Shown in pieces: positions 13,002 to 23,939 of a stretch of 64,000 nt of DNA; the first letter of the stretch is position 1, and each line of letters opens with the position of its first letter. The notes beneath the pieces were generated by a model that saw nothing but the letters and a program-made list of their open reading frames with translations, had not been told where the DNA came from and searched no databases. Origin of the DNA: Rhodeus uyekii (taxonomy: Eukaryota > Chordata > Actinopteri > Cypriniformes > Acheilognathidae). The DNA lies in assembly GCA_037043235.1 (NCBI GenBank), contig JAWRVZ010000051.1:2769501-2833500 (forward strand). Reading direction: 5' to 3'. A program made the translations under genes and the position numbers.

Positions 13002-13003
<2 letters not shown>

Positions 13004-13085
13004 CATAGGTGTAATGGAAATTATACTGTACGAACTACCCCTAAATCTTCCTATCACAGAAAACTCATTTACATAAAAAAAAACA
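13002..13085 (+). repeat. CA-array-associated dispersed repeat, copy 1
   Basis: Contains TCCATAGGTGTAATGGAAAT, ACTGTACGAACTACCCCTAA and ATCACAGAAAACT. A diverged partner with TTCCATAGACATGAGG and ATCACAGAAAACTTTG lies at 13201-13335. Each partner directly follows a CA array, so the array and its flank appear to be one repeat unit present twice. Confidence 0.55.
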
Positions 13086-13165
13086 TAATTTTGTATGTTT
13101 ATTAATCCATGTACCTTTTAGGGATCGCTGGCTAGGATATCTGGATCCCACAATGTAATATAAAC

Positions 13166-13167
<2 letters not shown>

Positions 13168-13200
<33 letters not shown>
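13168..13200. repeat. (CA)n microsatellite
   Basis: About 16 CA units immediately before the second copy of the associated flank. Confidence 0.95.
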
Positions 13201-13204
<4 letters not shown>

Positions 13205-13335
13205 GTTGTGTTTTCTGCTGACTTTCCATAGACATGAGGATATTTGTACTGTAAAATCTGTATCTTCTATCCCCTTACACTACTTCTACCCCTATCCCTA
13301 CCCATCACAGAAAACTTTGTACCCAGAAAAGTCAA
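13201..13335 (+). repeat. CA-array-associated dispersed repeat, copy 2
   Basis: Contains TTCCATAGACATGAGG, a CCCTTACACTACTTCTACCC block and ATCACAGAAAACTTTG. It is the fuller partner of the copy at 13002-13085. Confidence 0.55.
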
Positions 13336-13479
13336 AAAGATTGTGTTCATTGTTTCATCTAGAAGTTGCTAGAAGCTTTGCAGCAGCAGTGTAGACAGAT
13401 ATATTCTAACAAGGCCGAACAACTAACTTGTCATGTCCTCTAAAACTTTAAAATAATACATAGAGTTGTCATGAACGAT

Positions 13480-14170
13480 GGCTAGATCACCCCAAAAGAA
13501 TGTGTGTGTGTGGACACATATATACAATGTGTTCAGTGTTGGCAGGGTGCATTATCCTGCAGAAAGAGGCCAGATTCAGGGTTTCCCAAGAGTACGGTGC
13601 CCACAGCATCTCACTCCCTCCACTGGCTTGATGTCATCCATGGTGCCCATCACATCCCCAGGTTAAAGGCACACACATACACAACCATCCATTTAATGTA
13701 AAGGAAAACAGGACTCATCAAACTAGACAACCTTCTTCCTCTGCTCAAAGATTCTGTTCCAATGTCACATGCTCATTTTAGGCACTTTTGATGGTGGACA
13801 GGGGTCTTTAAAGGCATTCTGATTGGTCTTCGGCTGTGCCGCCCCATTCACAGCAGAGTGTGATGCACTCCTCCCTTAAGTAGATTTTCTGTTGATTCAG
13901 ACCAGATAGAATAGCTTTTATTGCACTTGTGCATTGATGACCCTTAAACTCCCAACACCCTGTTGCTGGTTTGTGGTCTGTGCCTCCTTGGACCATTGTT
14001 GGTCAATCCTCACCACTGCTGACCAGGAGCAACCCACAAACCTTAGCAGTTTCAGAGAAACTCTGTCACCAAGACATAACCATTTGGCCCTTAGGGTCAA
14101 ATTCGTTCAGATCTTTATTCCTGCCCATTTCTCCTGCATCCAACACATTGATGAATTTATTTTCTTGTAA
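13480..14170 (-). pseudogene. Decayed Tc1/mariner-type transposase
   Basis: Read on the minus strand in shifting frames, this region resembles the N-terminal and central parts of a Tc1-like DDE transposase. The segment at 13918-14100 reads WSAVVRIDQQWSKEAQTTNQ followed by QGVGSLRVINAQ, like the second DNA-binding helix-turn-helix and the following GRPR-type linker of the family. Further on come a HHTLL-like piece, an SRRPIR-like piece and, near 13560-13640, a WETL-type piece. The glycine-rich linker reads GVGSLRV where GRPR is expected. At least two frameshifts and several stops break it. Tc1 transposases cut and paste their element at TA sites. The terminal inverted repeats were not located. 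Assignment is by remembered family motifs. Confidence 0.7.
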
Positions 14171-14599
14171 CGCACATTTCATTTCTGCTCCAGTGAGTGC
14201 AGCCTGCAGTGCTGTACAATACAATCATAAAACCAAACACAGTAAAAGATGCAGTTCTTTCCTGGGTAAGACTTAAAGCAAAGATGCAAAAGCGCTTCAT
14301 CAAAGCTGTTTTGAACGCATTCAGAGTGGGGGCAGAGCAGATGGGAACTGTTAGGTTCTGACATAACATACGTCCGGCTGTGAAAAGCCACAATCACCCT
14401 CTCGCTTTAGAAAAAGAAGTTTATCAGCGGATCTCAAATTCTTTTCTGACTGGTGTAGAATAACAATATAAGTGTGAGAGGGCTAGACCAGTTAAAACTT
14501 AATTCAATGTAGAGCCTCACCATCTAATCTACCAGAACCTATGTGGCTTTTTTAGGAGATGATCAACGATATTTGTTTCATCTGTGACTGGTCATAATT

Positions 14600-14757
14600 A
14601 CATTTACATTTATGCATTTGGCAGACACTTTTATCCAAAGCGACTTACATTACATTCAAGAAACACATTGAATCAGTTCTTGCTTTCCCTGGGAATCAAA
14701 CCCATGACCTTGGTGTTGTAAGTGCCAATGCTCTATTGATTGAGCAACTGGAAAGCT
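14600..14757 (-). repeat. tRNA-derived SINE, minus strand, full length
   Basis: The minus strand reads a head CTTTCCAGTTGCTCAATCAA with TAGAGCATTGG, a GGGTTTGATTCCC B-box, then AATGTAAGTCGCTTTGGATA and the tail to AAATGCATAAATGTAAATG. The tail is the best preserved of the copies in this window. Confidence 0.88.
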
Positions 14758-15854
14758 GTAAATTACCATTTTATTACTAAATATAATTTTAGATAATCCA
14801 GTCTACAACAAAAAGTAAACCATTATCATGCAATTTACTCATACTATGATATAGGATTTTGTCTTACCCAACACATGGTTAATATTCAGTCACACGTAAA
14901 CATACATCATTTTGTAAAATGTTAAATGTCAATGAGAAAGGAAATAAAATGAAGAATAAAAACATGTTTTAGTTTACTCACCCATTTTTTTTTTCAGGCC
15001 AACCAAAGCAGCAAATTCTGTTTACACCTGTGGTCCAATTTCCAGTTAATTTACAAGGTGTAATCCAGATTCCTGTATGTCTGTCCTGATTGGTTCCTCT
15101 GGCTCCATCCATTCCATCCAATTTCTTTGTCTCCTCAACCAGTCTAACTTTCCTATCTGAAAGTGCAGATTTGTCACTCAGCACCTAATAACAGCGTCTG
15201 ATGCCACTGCAAAAGCCTGTGTTTTTAAGGCAATGCATTCTAACAGATGCTCTGCATCTGATGCAGGTGGAGACACACTTCTGTGTAAAACACTTCTGTT
15301 TTAAAGATTCTGCAATTATGTTTTTGCCAGGGTGAATCACCTAACAATGCCGGGTGAGGAATATTACTTTCCGATTGATTTTATTCAGTGGGGTGTAGAA
15401 AGTAATGCATAATGGCAAACAACTTGGCAGAAGTACGGTTGCGTAATGGTGTTTCTGAAGAAAACAGGCTGGTTTTCAATTATTTTAATACTTTTACTTC
15501 TCAACATAATGCTCCTTCGGACTGAATACAGATTATGCACTTGACTTTATTTGTAAAATGTTTTGTAACTAACTTCATGAGTAATTTTGGCCACGGCAAA
15601 GTTACAAGCAACTGCAGACTGGGAATCAAGTCGGATATGAATGACATTCATGAAATTCACTCCCAGTGAAATGAAATTAGTATGTTCTGATGTGACTGTT
15701 AAATGTTAAATCACTCATTGGGTTCCATCTGAATGAATCTAACTCATGTGAAACGAATTGTTGTGCCTAAAGCTTTAGCCCTGTAATTTGATGCAGACGC
15801 TAATAGAAGGCTGGGATTAATCTGCATAATTTTGCAATCAAATCATAAGATGAG

Positions 15855-15856
<2 letters not shown>
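14758..15856. other. Unique sequence without supported gene
   Basis: About 1.1 kb. A minus-strand frame at 14978-15184 ends at a sequence resembling a splice donor (GGGTGAGTAA), but no matching acceptor or protein similarity supports an exon. Confidence 0.45.

Positions 15857-15889
<33 letters not shown>
15857..15889. repeat. (GT)n microsatellite
   Basis: About 16 GT units. Confidence 0.95.
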
Positions 15890-15891
<2 letters not shown>

Positions 15892-16025
15892 GGGTGTGAT
15901 GAGCGTAGTGACAATCAAGGCTTCTCTATGACATTCAGCGTGTTACCCCAACACTGCATATAAGTGGAGAACGCTGTCTACTTTACCTAGCAAGTGTTTG
16001 TCACAAACAGCAGTCCTCAAGTAAA

Positions 16026-16029
<4 letters not shown>

Positions 16030-16098
<69 letters not shown>
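16030..16098. repeat. (CA)n microsatellite, about 34 units
   Basis: Longest uninterrupted CA tract of the window, just after GCGCG. It causes the His/Thr run in the plus-strand frame at 15994-16263. Confidence 0.95.
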
Positions 16099-16102
<4 letters not shown>

Positions 16103-17645
16103 AGTCTCTACTCACTATTGGATCAAGTATTTTTTTTCTTTCCTATTGGAGGAAAAAACCCATAGATGAGAAGTTTTTATATCACAGCAATGAGATCAAA
16201 CAGAGGAAATACAGATTTTGGTTCAAATATGCTGCTCATTCTATTGAAAAAGTCTGTCATTAGAATTCAGAGATTTCAATCATTTTTCATCAAATTCTTC
16301 CGCGACCAAAGTATCTGAGGAATGAGTTAGTCATTTATTTTATAGCTCTATAGTCTTACTGTATGCCAACGGGTCTCATTTGTGCCTATTTTTATTTCTC
16401 CTGAGGAAGTTTAGGAGAAAGATCTGAGACAATTTTGATACTTGCATGAAACATTAGTGAAAACTCAATTAAGTCTCCAATAAAAGCAAATAAATAAAAA
16501 AATCCACTAGGTTGTTGTCTAGGGATTTTATGACATAACTAGGCAAGAAAAAGGAACAAATTTGAACATTTTGTTCATGCATCCTTTGGTAAATTCATCT
16601 TTAATCTGTTTCAGTGTCCACCTTAGGGCAAACAAGAGATGGGGAAACAGAAATTTGCTCTTGATTGTTCTTGTAATTAGAGGTCAGGGTCGATGATGCA
16701 ATTATCGATCCCTATGGGAATGTTAGTCAGAGCGTTCGTATAACACGATTATGATATATAACTAAATTATACAAAAAAATATTATTAGAGCGAGGAAGAT
16801 TTTGGACTTCAGTTACTAGCCAGGACTGGCCATTTAGTCGTTAAAGGCTTGCAGAGTGAAGAATTTATACAAATTGTATTTCTGAGTTGTCTAAAATGAC
16901 AATTCGTGATATAAGTAGTGGAATCGTAAATAGAGAAAATAAATGTTACATTTTCAGAACCCACATATCCGATATTCCACGCAACTGTTGCTTCATTTTC
17001 AGATGTTAAAGCCAACACGTATTCCCCTCACGAAAAATTATTCCAGCAGATGGTGCACATCTAATTACATTTTATGATTTATGTGATCATTTGCAAAGCA
17101 TCCTGGGAGAGAACACAGGGAGTACTGAATCAATAATTCTCATTCTGGAGTGAGAAATTAATACAAGAACTGACTCTCTCTCTCACATCTCTTCTGAGAT
17201 AAATCTGTGCCACTCTCAAGACCAGGGGGAAATTCACCTCCTTTAATCATCATTTGTGTGCTTTCAGGAGTAAAACTGTAACAAATTAACCAATATTTAT
17301 ATAGGACAAAGTGAACACTTTCTCACCTTGAGTTTCATCTGCATTCTGGCTTCATTTTGTCGACTTCATTTTAATTCTTGATCACATTCAGTCATTTCCC
17401 GTTTTTCAGAACCACTAATCAGGCACAGGTTAAAAACAAATGAGACAGCTGTGAATGAAATATATAATCAACAGAAAGCTCTAACGAACTTGAGGATGTT
17501 TTATTTGTCCTGCAGACAGTGACGATACCATAAAGAGGTAAAAAAAGGTGAACAGCTTCTTTACATAAAGTAATTCTTAACATTTAATACTATTGTTAAT
17601 GTAATGTAAATTATCAATAAGCATATATTAACATAATGTGATATT
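16099..17645. other. Unique sequence without recognisable gene
   Basis: About 1.5 kb of AT-rich DNA; the only notable frame is 69 codons on the minus strand and has no family resemblance. Confidence 0.5.
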
Positions 17646-17650
17646 CCGGA

Positions 17651-18066
17651 TGTAACACTGTTCCTGTCTCTCTGGGTCTTCTTTGTAACTTCCTGTCAGT
17701 CTTGTCTTTGTTTCACTTCCTGTCCATTGGGTCTTTGTTTCACTCCCTGCACCTGTCTTGTAATCACTTGCTCGTTAGTCTCCCAGGTGTTTTTGATTCC
17801 CCTTGTGTATAAATCACTTGTGCATTTCCCTTGTGTTTGTCAGTTGTTAATGAAGTTATTGTGGATTTTTCTGTGGTCTGTGGATGTCGCTGTGTTCCTG
17901 GTCTGACTGAGTTTCTAGTGTTTGTTTTAAGTTGAGTTTATCGCACATGTGTGCTTGTTTTGTTATTTAAAGTGTTTTGTTTTTGCTTATTAAATGAGCT
18001 TTGAGTTAGATCCTGTTCTCTTCGTCAGTCTCTCCGCATCGCACACCAGCACCCCACTTCGTAACA
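17651..18066 (+). mobile_element. Solo LTR, family 1, with 5-bp target duplication
   Basis: The LTR starts TGTAACACTG and ends CGTAACA, in the canonical TG...CA form, and is bracketed by the direct repeat CCGGA (17646-17650 and 18067-18071). Inside are repeats of CACTTCCTGTC, a GTGTATAAATC TATA-like box, a GTCTGTGGATGTCGC block, a TTAAATGAGC polyadenylation-like region, and CTCTCCGCATCGCACACC before the end. Its length of 416 bp matches the 415-bp copy at 62915. The 5-bp duplication fits Ty3/gypsy or ERV integrases; the family was not assigned further. No internal region remains. Confidence 0.9.
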
Positions 18067-18111
18067 CCGGATATCACCTAACTTAAAAAAAAAAAATTAT
18101 TCCAAAGGGAG

Positions 18112-19698
18112 AGTGGAGTAAGATGAGCCAGTGGGTAAGTTGACCCACCACCTGTATCTAGGCAACTGTACACTTTTATTGTCATGTGACCGTATACTTT
18201 CGTTCTCTCGCAACCAGACTTTGCAACAGTTTTTTCCCCATGCCATCAGGCTGCTAAACTCAAAATAACTCATACAAACTGCACTACTTTGGACTGTTAC
18301 CATCAGGCTGTTTTTTTACTATCATTCATTTTGATTATTTATTCTTAATATTGCACTGTCACTTTACACACTCACTTTCAGACTGAACTGCGTTACTGTC
18401 TTGTGCTGTCTGTTTGCACTCTGTGCACTTTATGTATATAGAATTTTTATCTTTTAATTTTCTGTACTTAATCTGTGTACTGTTGTATGTGCTGCTGTCT
18501 TGTGCTGTCTGTTTGCACCTTGTGCACTTTATGTATATAGGTTTTTTGTTTATAGCACCTTGTTCCTGGACAAACGTTGTTTCGTTTCACTCTGTACTCG
18601 TATATGGCTGAAATGACAAACTCCACTTTGACCTTTTGACTTTGTAACCACCCATCATTTCTGCCAGTGTGTGAAAAGGAGAAACACGTGGGAGTAGAAG
18701 GCACTAATTTACTTAAAAAACTTTAGGCCTTGTCAGGCTAAACTTTTAGCATAACAGATGTAATGGCTGTTTCAAAGCACATTTTTCCAGGTCTAAACAT
18801 ATTTATGATCCATATTGTTGATTTATCATGTAAAAGCTTTGTCCAAAATGGCAGCTATGGGGCAAAGTGAGCCAAATGCTGTGGGGTAAATTGAACTAGT
18901 GTTTTAACTTAAGGCTTTAGTTAAATCTCTAGTATAAACTAATATAATTTCAATGTAATATTATGCAACTGGTTTAGATTATATTTTTATGTTTTTTGCT
19001 TTTTTTTTTTTTAAGTTTATTTGACAGGAACAATGTACAAGTAAACCAAATCCTTCTCTGATGGGAAGCAGAAGATGTTTAAACGTATGTATCCTTCCAC
19101 CAACCTTCCAACATTTTCGACATTGCAGAAAAACTACCATTCCAAGAACCTTTTGACAAAAAGGTTTGTTAGTTTCAGTGGCATTTCTTGATTCACTCTA
19201 ATTCAGTTTTTATTTCATTTTACTTCACAAACTCTGTTTTTTTAGGAAGGTTAAACCTTTTTGTGTTAAACATATTGTTTCTGAAATGCAAACAATTAAA
19301 GATTGAAAATGTAACTCAATTTAGTTGGTTTTAAGAAAATAAATATCTCTACTTGTAAATGTGAAAAAAGATGTACATTTCTAAAAGATGTAAATTATTT
19401 TTTTAAATTTCACATGGATTTGATTCATTTTAGATGGTCAGTTTACACTTAAATGGTGCAACTTACCCACTAACTCGGATCAACTTACACCTCACCCAGT
19501 GTAAATTAAGCTACAGGAACACTTTTGTTTCTTGTAAAGAAGATGTGTTTTCAGAACCCTTTGTCATAGATCTATTCTGATCATTTCAAACATCCTGAAA
19601 TTTCTTTAGATATTTGCATTGCATCTTCGCATTGTAGCCTAATATTTTCTTATCTCAAGAACCACATAAGTTAAAAATTGGCTCATATTACCCCACTT
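18112..19698. mobile_element. Candidate non-autonomous DNA transposon hosting an L2 fragment
   Basis: The left end reads AGTGGAGTAAGATGAGCCA and the right end, reverse complemented, reads AAGTGGGGTAATATGAGCCA. Related subterminal motifs recur inside: GTGGGTAAGTTGACCCACC, GGGGCAAAGTGAGCC, GGGGTAAATTGAACT and, inverted, TTACCCACTAACTCGG. Repeated subterminal motifs are typical of large DNA transposons, which bind transposase there. No transposase frame is present. An L2 3' fragment occupies 18184-18652. Target duplication was not resolved. Confidence 0.45.
18184..18652 (+). mobile_element. 5'-truncated L2-type LINE, 3' end only
   Basis: The first part encodes the last residues of an L2-type ORF2, reading NSFFPHAIRLLNS-like at about 18215-18265. 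The intact LINE at 35930-38893 ends in the similar NSFFPRAVSLLNS. An untranslated region with two TGTCTTGTGCTGTCTGTTTG modules (18397 and 18497) follows. It ends in a simple tail, CTCCACTTTGACC then TTTTGACTTTG. Severe 5' truncation is the usual outcome of target-primed reverse transcription. It is plus strand, opposite to the intact copy. Confidence 0.75.
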
Positions 19699-19713
19699 CA
19701 ACATTAGAGAGAA

Positions 19714-19770
19714 CTTTAAAGGGATAGTGCACACTAAAATGAAAATTGAGTCATCTACTCCCCCTGGTGT
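19714..19770 (+). repeat. Cyprinid 'GGGATAGT' repeat fragment
   Basis: Contains AAAGGGATAGTGCACACTAA and AATGAAAATTGAGTCATC, the terminal segment also present at 5662 and 50226. Confidence 0.6.
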
Positions 19771-19887
19771 TTTGCTAATGCAGAATGACTTTATTTCTTT
19801 TATGGACCACAAATAAAAATAAATGTGTCGGCTTCGGGTAAAGGGAGGAGGCTTGGATTCAATCGCAGGGAAGAGAAGGGTTATGAA

Positions 19888-20404
19888 TATGAGCTCTGCA
19901 CTCCCCTCCACGGCCACCAGAGGGAGCTCACACATAAACTGACACTACACACTACATTTTCCATCATGCAGTACATTGGACTGATTACACACACCAGCTG
20001 AACACCATCATTACTGTTTGTTCACACCAACTGTTGTTCATCTTATTAACTATAAAAGACTCTTACACCCATGCACTCACTGCGAAGTCTTGATTAGCCC
20101 CGGTTGTCATTTCTGAGCAGTACTATTCCTGCCTGTTTATCCTGTTTCTGATTCTGCCTGTTTGCCTGTGTTTTGACCCTGTTCTGCCTGCCCCGACCTG
20201 TGCCTGGAATAACCTTGATGATTGATAACTGCCTGTCTTGACTACCGCCTGTACCACGATCCTGATTCCGTCTGCCTGCCTTTGTGATCCCTGCCTGTAT
20301 GACCGTCTATGTATGATCTCTGTTTGCCCCGACCTTCTGCCTGTACGACCATTCTTAATAAAGACAAAGCGATTGGATCCCTGCCTGCGAGTCCCCTTGT
20401 TCCA
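19888..20404 (+). mobile_element. LTR-like element, family 3, plus orientation
   Basis: Begins near TGAGCTCTGCACTCCCCTCC, with CCACCAGAGGGAGCTCAC close behind. It has a TATA-like CTATAAAAGACTC at about 20050, many CTGCCTGT modules, an AATAAAG signal at about 20357, and GGATCCCTGCCTGCGAGTCC near the end. The same TATA-to-GGATCC arrangement occurs reversed at 58675-59003. Boundaries are approximate and no target duplication was found. Promoter and polyadenylation signal in one unit support an LTR. Confidence 0.6.
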
Positions 20405-20895
20405 GGTTAACTTTTTGTTAATAAAAAGAGCGACAACGAAGCAGCACAGGACAGTGAACACTGGGAGGATAAATAGGGAACAAACAGGGCAAATCAAACC
20501 AATAACGAGGAAACAAGACACAATAGACAGTAGAGCTCATGGCACAAGAAGCACACGTGACAAGTCATGTTCTTAGACAGAAACATGTTATGAAAATGCA
20601 GCCAATGAGAACTCATAAGCCGTGTGTCCACACAAAACAAGACGACACGAAAGTGTGCAGCCAGTGAAAACACAAACTGTGCGCAACACAGCACAAGACA
20701 TGACGTAACATGAATGCGCGCAGCCTGAGCGAACTCGAAACCCGCTTGCACTCATAGAACATGAGAAAGTGTACGAGTGAACACTCATCTCGCTCATGAT
20801 AAATGACACATGGAGAGCATGAATTTCTGAATCCAGACACAAAACCGAACAAGGCCGAAGCGCCGAAATCCGAACACCACGCCCCGCACACAAGA
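20405..20895 (-). mobile_element. LTR-like element, minus orientation, abutting the previous one
   Basis: On the minus strand it has a TTGTTCCCTATTTATCCTCC TATA-like region followed by TGTTCACTGTCCTGTGCTG and a TTTTTATTAAC stretch, matching the layout of the plus-strand copy at 53800-54283 (CTGTGTCTATTTAATCCC). The upstream part is GC-richer with ACACTTTCGTGTCG-like pieces. The overlapping minus-strand frames of 85-132 codons show no domain. Where it meets the plus-strand LTR is unresolved. Confidence 0.45.
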
Positions 20896-22118
20896 ATATT
20901 TAATATTTAATTATTAGTCAAAGATAAAACAAGTAAAAACAAAATGCAGTTTTTAAATGAAGTTTATCCAAAATCCAAACCTACAGGTGATTGAATGTTA
21001 TTCCAACTATATCGTTCCTCTATATTGTTATCATAATAGTTGTGGTGTGAACTGTAGTGTGCTATTCTTTTCAATCTAGAATGATTTTAAAAACTGTATG
21101 CATGCTTTATCTTTATCGCGCCTTTGTTGTGAATGAGCCTTTAGGTTTCTAGAGTACTTTTAGTCCAATTCGAAAGCGACTAAAAACGTCCTCGCATTGG
21201 AACTCATGATCTAATGGATATTTTATTATGGATATATCCCTCTCACCCCACCACCACCAAACGAGCATCTATTTGTGTTCCCTCTTCCTCTTAACTTTCC
21301 TTGTTTGCTCAGCGTTTTAACAGTATAAAAACTTAACAAATGCATCTGTAACAACAGCAATCCGTCAACATTTTATGTAGCACCCATACCAGGAATGGTG
21401 ATGACTCAAAAGCGAGCTCAGGGTTTCATGAGATGCTTTTATTTATCAAGATTAATGTACAGAGCGTTTAGTTGAGGTATCTTGAATGGGATTCCAGGGT
21501 TACTCTGGAGAATGAGTTTCAGACACCCAGAGAATCCTGGGAGCAGCAGAGTGTTGTGTCTTGTTTGATGTTCATTCGTGATGAAAGGCAGCACATTAAT
21601 TATGAGCGTTTTGTTTTTGAATATGACTGCTTGGGTCCCAAACGACTCCTAACGACATCAGCCGCTGAGGGAACCTGAAGCTGCGTTTCTTTTCTTTGCT
21701 CCTCTATTTTTATAACCGTTGCGGTTGCTTTGAAGTCTAACAAGACTTTCATTAATCTCGATCCGTTTCGGTGCTTTTTTAATGCTTTATTCTTATTTCT
21801 TAGAAATTCAAAATCGGACAGAAAGCCTTTGAAGAGCTCCAAACTTGACATACCGTGAGGTCCAAATGTCTAAGACATAGTGACAAAATTCCCTTCATCT
21901 TTCTTGATACATTTTTTTCCACATAGGGTGTCAACAATTGGACGTTTGATTAAATTATTAATATGAATTTATGTAACATTTGTATTTTTCTTCGATGGGA
22001 GTAGGCCTAATTGGTCTGAGATTGACAAAAATCCTTTATGCCTTGGGCTAGTGCATATTTGTCTGTAACTTTTTTTTTTTTTTTTTTTTCAAAGTCCTAA
22101 AAAATGTGTTTATCTTTA
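20896..22118. other. Unique sequence before the DIRS element
   Basis: About 1.2 kb with short frames only. A run of T at 22070-22089 precedes the DIRS left end at 22119. Confidence 0.5.
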
Positions 22119-22281
22119 GTTCCCTGTCAAGGGAACTCAACACTGCGTCGGAACGCATATGGGAACGCATTAGCGTGATTGTCTCTTGAAGCGCAATTGA
22201 AACCAGGTGTGCGAGTGCAATCACCGAGGGTGATATCATGAACCAGGAGTATATAGGCACGCAGTGAACTAGAAGCCTCAG
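22119..22281 (+). repeat. DIRS left inverted terminal repeat
   Basis: Starts GTTCCCTGTCAAGGGAACTC and pairs over about 163 bp with the reverse complement of 26884-27040. I noted only a few differences, for example TCTCTTGAAGC against TCACTTGAAGC. The first 48 bases match the reverse complement of 26733-26780 exactly. Promoter elements are expected here; an AGTATATAGGC TATA-like motif lies at 22247-22257. Confidence 0.93.
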
Positions 22282-22617
22282 CTTTAGTGTCTTCAACAGC
22301 GCTCGAAGCTAACGTGTGTGTAAAGTGCATTGCTGGCTGTAAGTTTGATTTTCACTTACCTATGTTTTTATGGCGGGTACACAGATTCTTGCGTTGTGTC
22401 ACTCCTGCCGCGTTTCATCACGGGCAGTGATATACACGCTCTCTGTGTCACATGTTTGCATGCATGCTCACTGCTCGAGGGCTCTGAGTGTGCAGAGTGT
22501 TTGCGGCTGCCACCGCGCACTCTCCGCTCTGCCTGGCAGTTTTTGAGGGAACTGCTCAGGCTCGCGGTCCTCGTGATCTCGCCCCGCTGCAGCTGAGGCT
22601 CAGCGGCGGTCGCGCTC

Positions 22618-23795
22618 ATGAGGATCACAACTGGGTTTAACAGCGGGGTTGGAGACGGGGACGCCTTTTCTTCTCCCTTTCCTGTTAAATCTACCCTCAC
22701 GCAGGACTCGGAAGCGCACCATGTGGTGACTACTTCCGACCAGGGTGAGGAAGCGTTACTGAACTTCTCCAATTTTGAGAAATTGGAGGTGGATTTAGTC
22801 AGCATCGATGTGGATGAGGTTGAACCGCCATCAATCTCATCTGCATTTGAGGAGCTGCTTGAGGTTTTGGGCAATGGCGAGGCTGGGTCTCGAGTGACCA
22901 GCTGAGCCAAGGGACGCTCGTTCTAGGACGAGTGTTGCCTGCCGCCCGAGTACAGCCTCAGCGTCGGGATTTGCTTTTTTTCCCGAACCTCCACATCGAG
23001 GTGTTGAGGTCATGGAAATAGCCCGCTTCTCACAGAGTGTATAGCAGCGTTGAGCCGTTAACTATACTACTCCTGTGGCCGGTTTAGGGGCGATGCCTAG
23101 AGTGGAAGTTGGCGAGTTATTTCGCGCACCACTCATCGCCGCCCCTGAAATCCCGCCGCCGCCCATATCCTCGATGACGGCGGGGGATGGCCCTTTGGCA
23201 GTCGCCGAGCTGCGCAGGGCCACTGCTATCTCTCTCTGCGCCATGCTTTTTGACCGCGCTGAAAGAGAGAGAAAAATAAGAATATCCTCTTTATGCCCCT
23301 CTTATGCCTCCTGGCCTCTTCGGCGATGCTATCGAGATGGCAGTCGAGAGGTTTAATGAGACTGCAAAGCGGGAGGTAGCATTCAGGAGAATTCTTCCCC
23401 GTCGCTCTCGAGTGTCTGGGACTGCGAGCCAGCCGCAGCCCAGCAGCGGCTCCTCCTACCGCGCTGCTCAGCAGCAGAGCATTGTCACCAGACAGCCCCC
23501 TCTGGGTGGCAGTACAGGTTGTCACGCTCAGCTGCAGCCTTCGGGCAGGACAGATCTGAGGGCTGTCCTCCAGGCTAGGCAGGGGCCCCCCGCTGGTCTG
23601 CCTCGAGGGGTAGATCAGTGCCCTGTAAGCGCGGTAGCAGGCTCGGTACCTCGAGGGGGCCGGGTCATGCTCATCGCAGGTAGCTACTTCCGGTTGTGCC
23701 CCACACGGGGCGCACTGGGCAGGCTGCCCCCTCTGAGGAGGGTTTTAGAGCATCTGCTCCGGAGGCTCTCTGGTGCCATCCAGGGCCCCGAGTAG
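22618..23795 (+). pseudogene. DIRS Gag-like remnant
   Basis: Broken frames between the left repeat and the reverse transcriptase. The piece at 22618-22905 is acidic and ends with a SSAFEELLEVLGNGEAG segment, corresponding to the YEELVEAVIHIVASLN segment of the copy at 40286. The piece at 23075-23356 starts GAMPRVEVGEL. The piece at 23304-23795 has PPGLFGDAIEMAVERFNETA followed by RRILPRRSRVSG and a Ser/Gln/Pro-rich tail. These segments resemble remembered fish DIRS Gag proteins. At least two frame changes separate them, so no functional Gag is encoded. The 180-codon frame on the opposite strand is a shadow. Confidence 0.7.
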
Positions 23796-23939
23796 AAAAA
23801 CATATCTGTCCAGAGGTCAGTCTCGAGAGACTGATACCCTTAGTAGATTTCATGGTAGCGTGGTTACGTCTGCCAGGTATCTCTCAGAAGGGTCCTGCGT
23901 ACCGTATCAGAATGATATGCTACTTTGTTCCGGGTCTAT

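Noticed and set aside
12809..13105. His/Thr-repeat frames over CA arrays
   Set aside because: Frames are open only because (CA)n has no stops.
20123..20893. Overlapping frames of 85-132 codons in LTR-like blocks
   Set aside because: No domain; frames on both strands overlap and stem from CTGCCTGT-type repeats.
22368..22910. 180-codon minus-strand frame
   Set aside because: Opposite strand of the DIRS Gag remnant; Ser-rich composition is a codon shadow.
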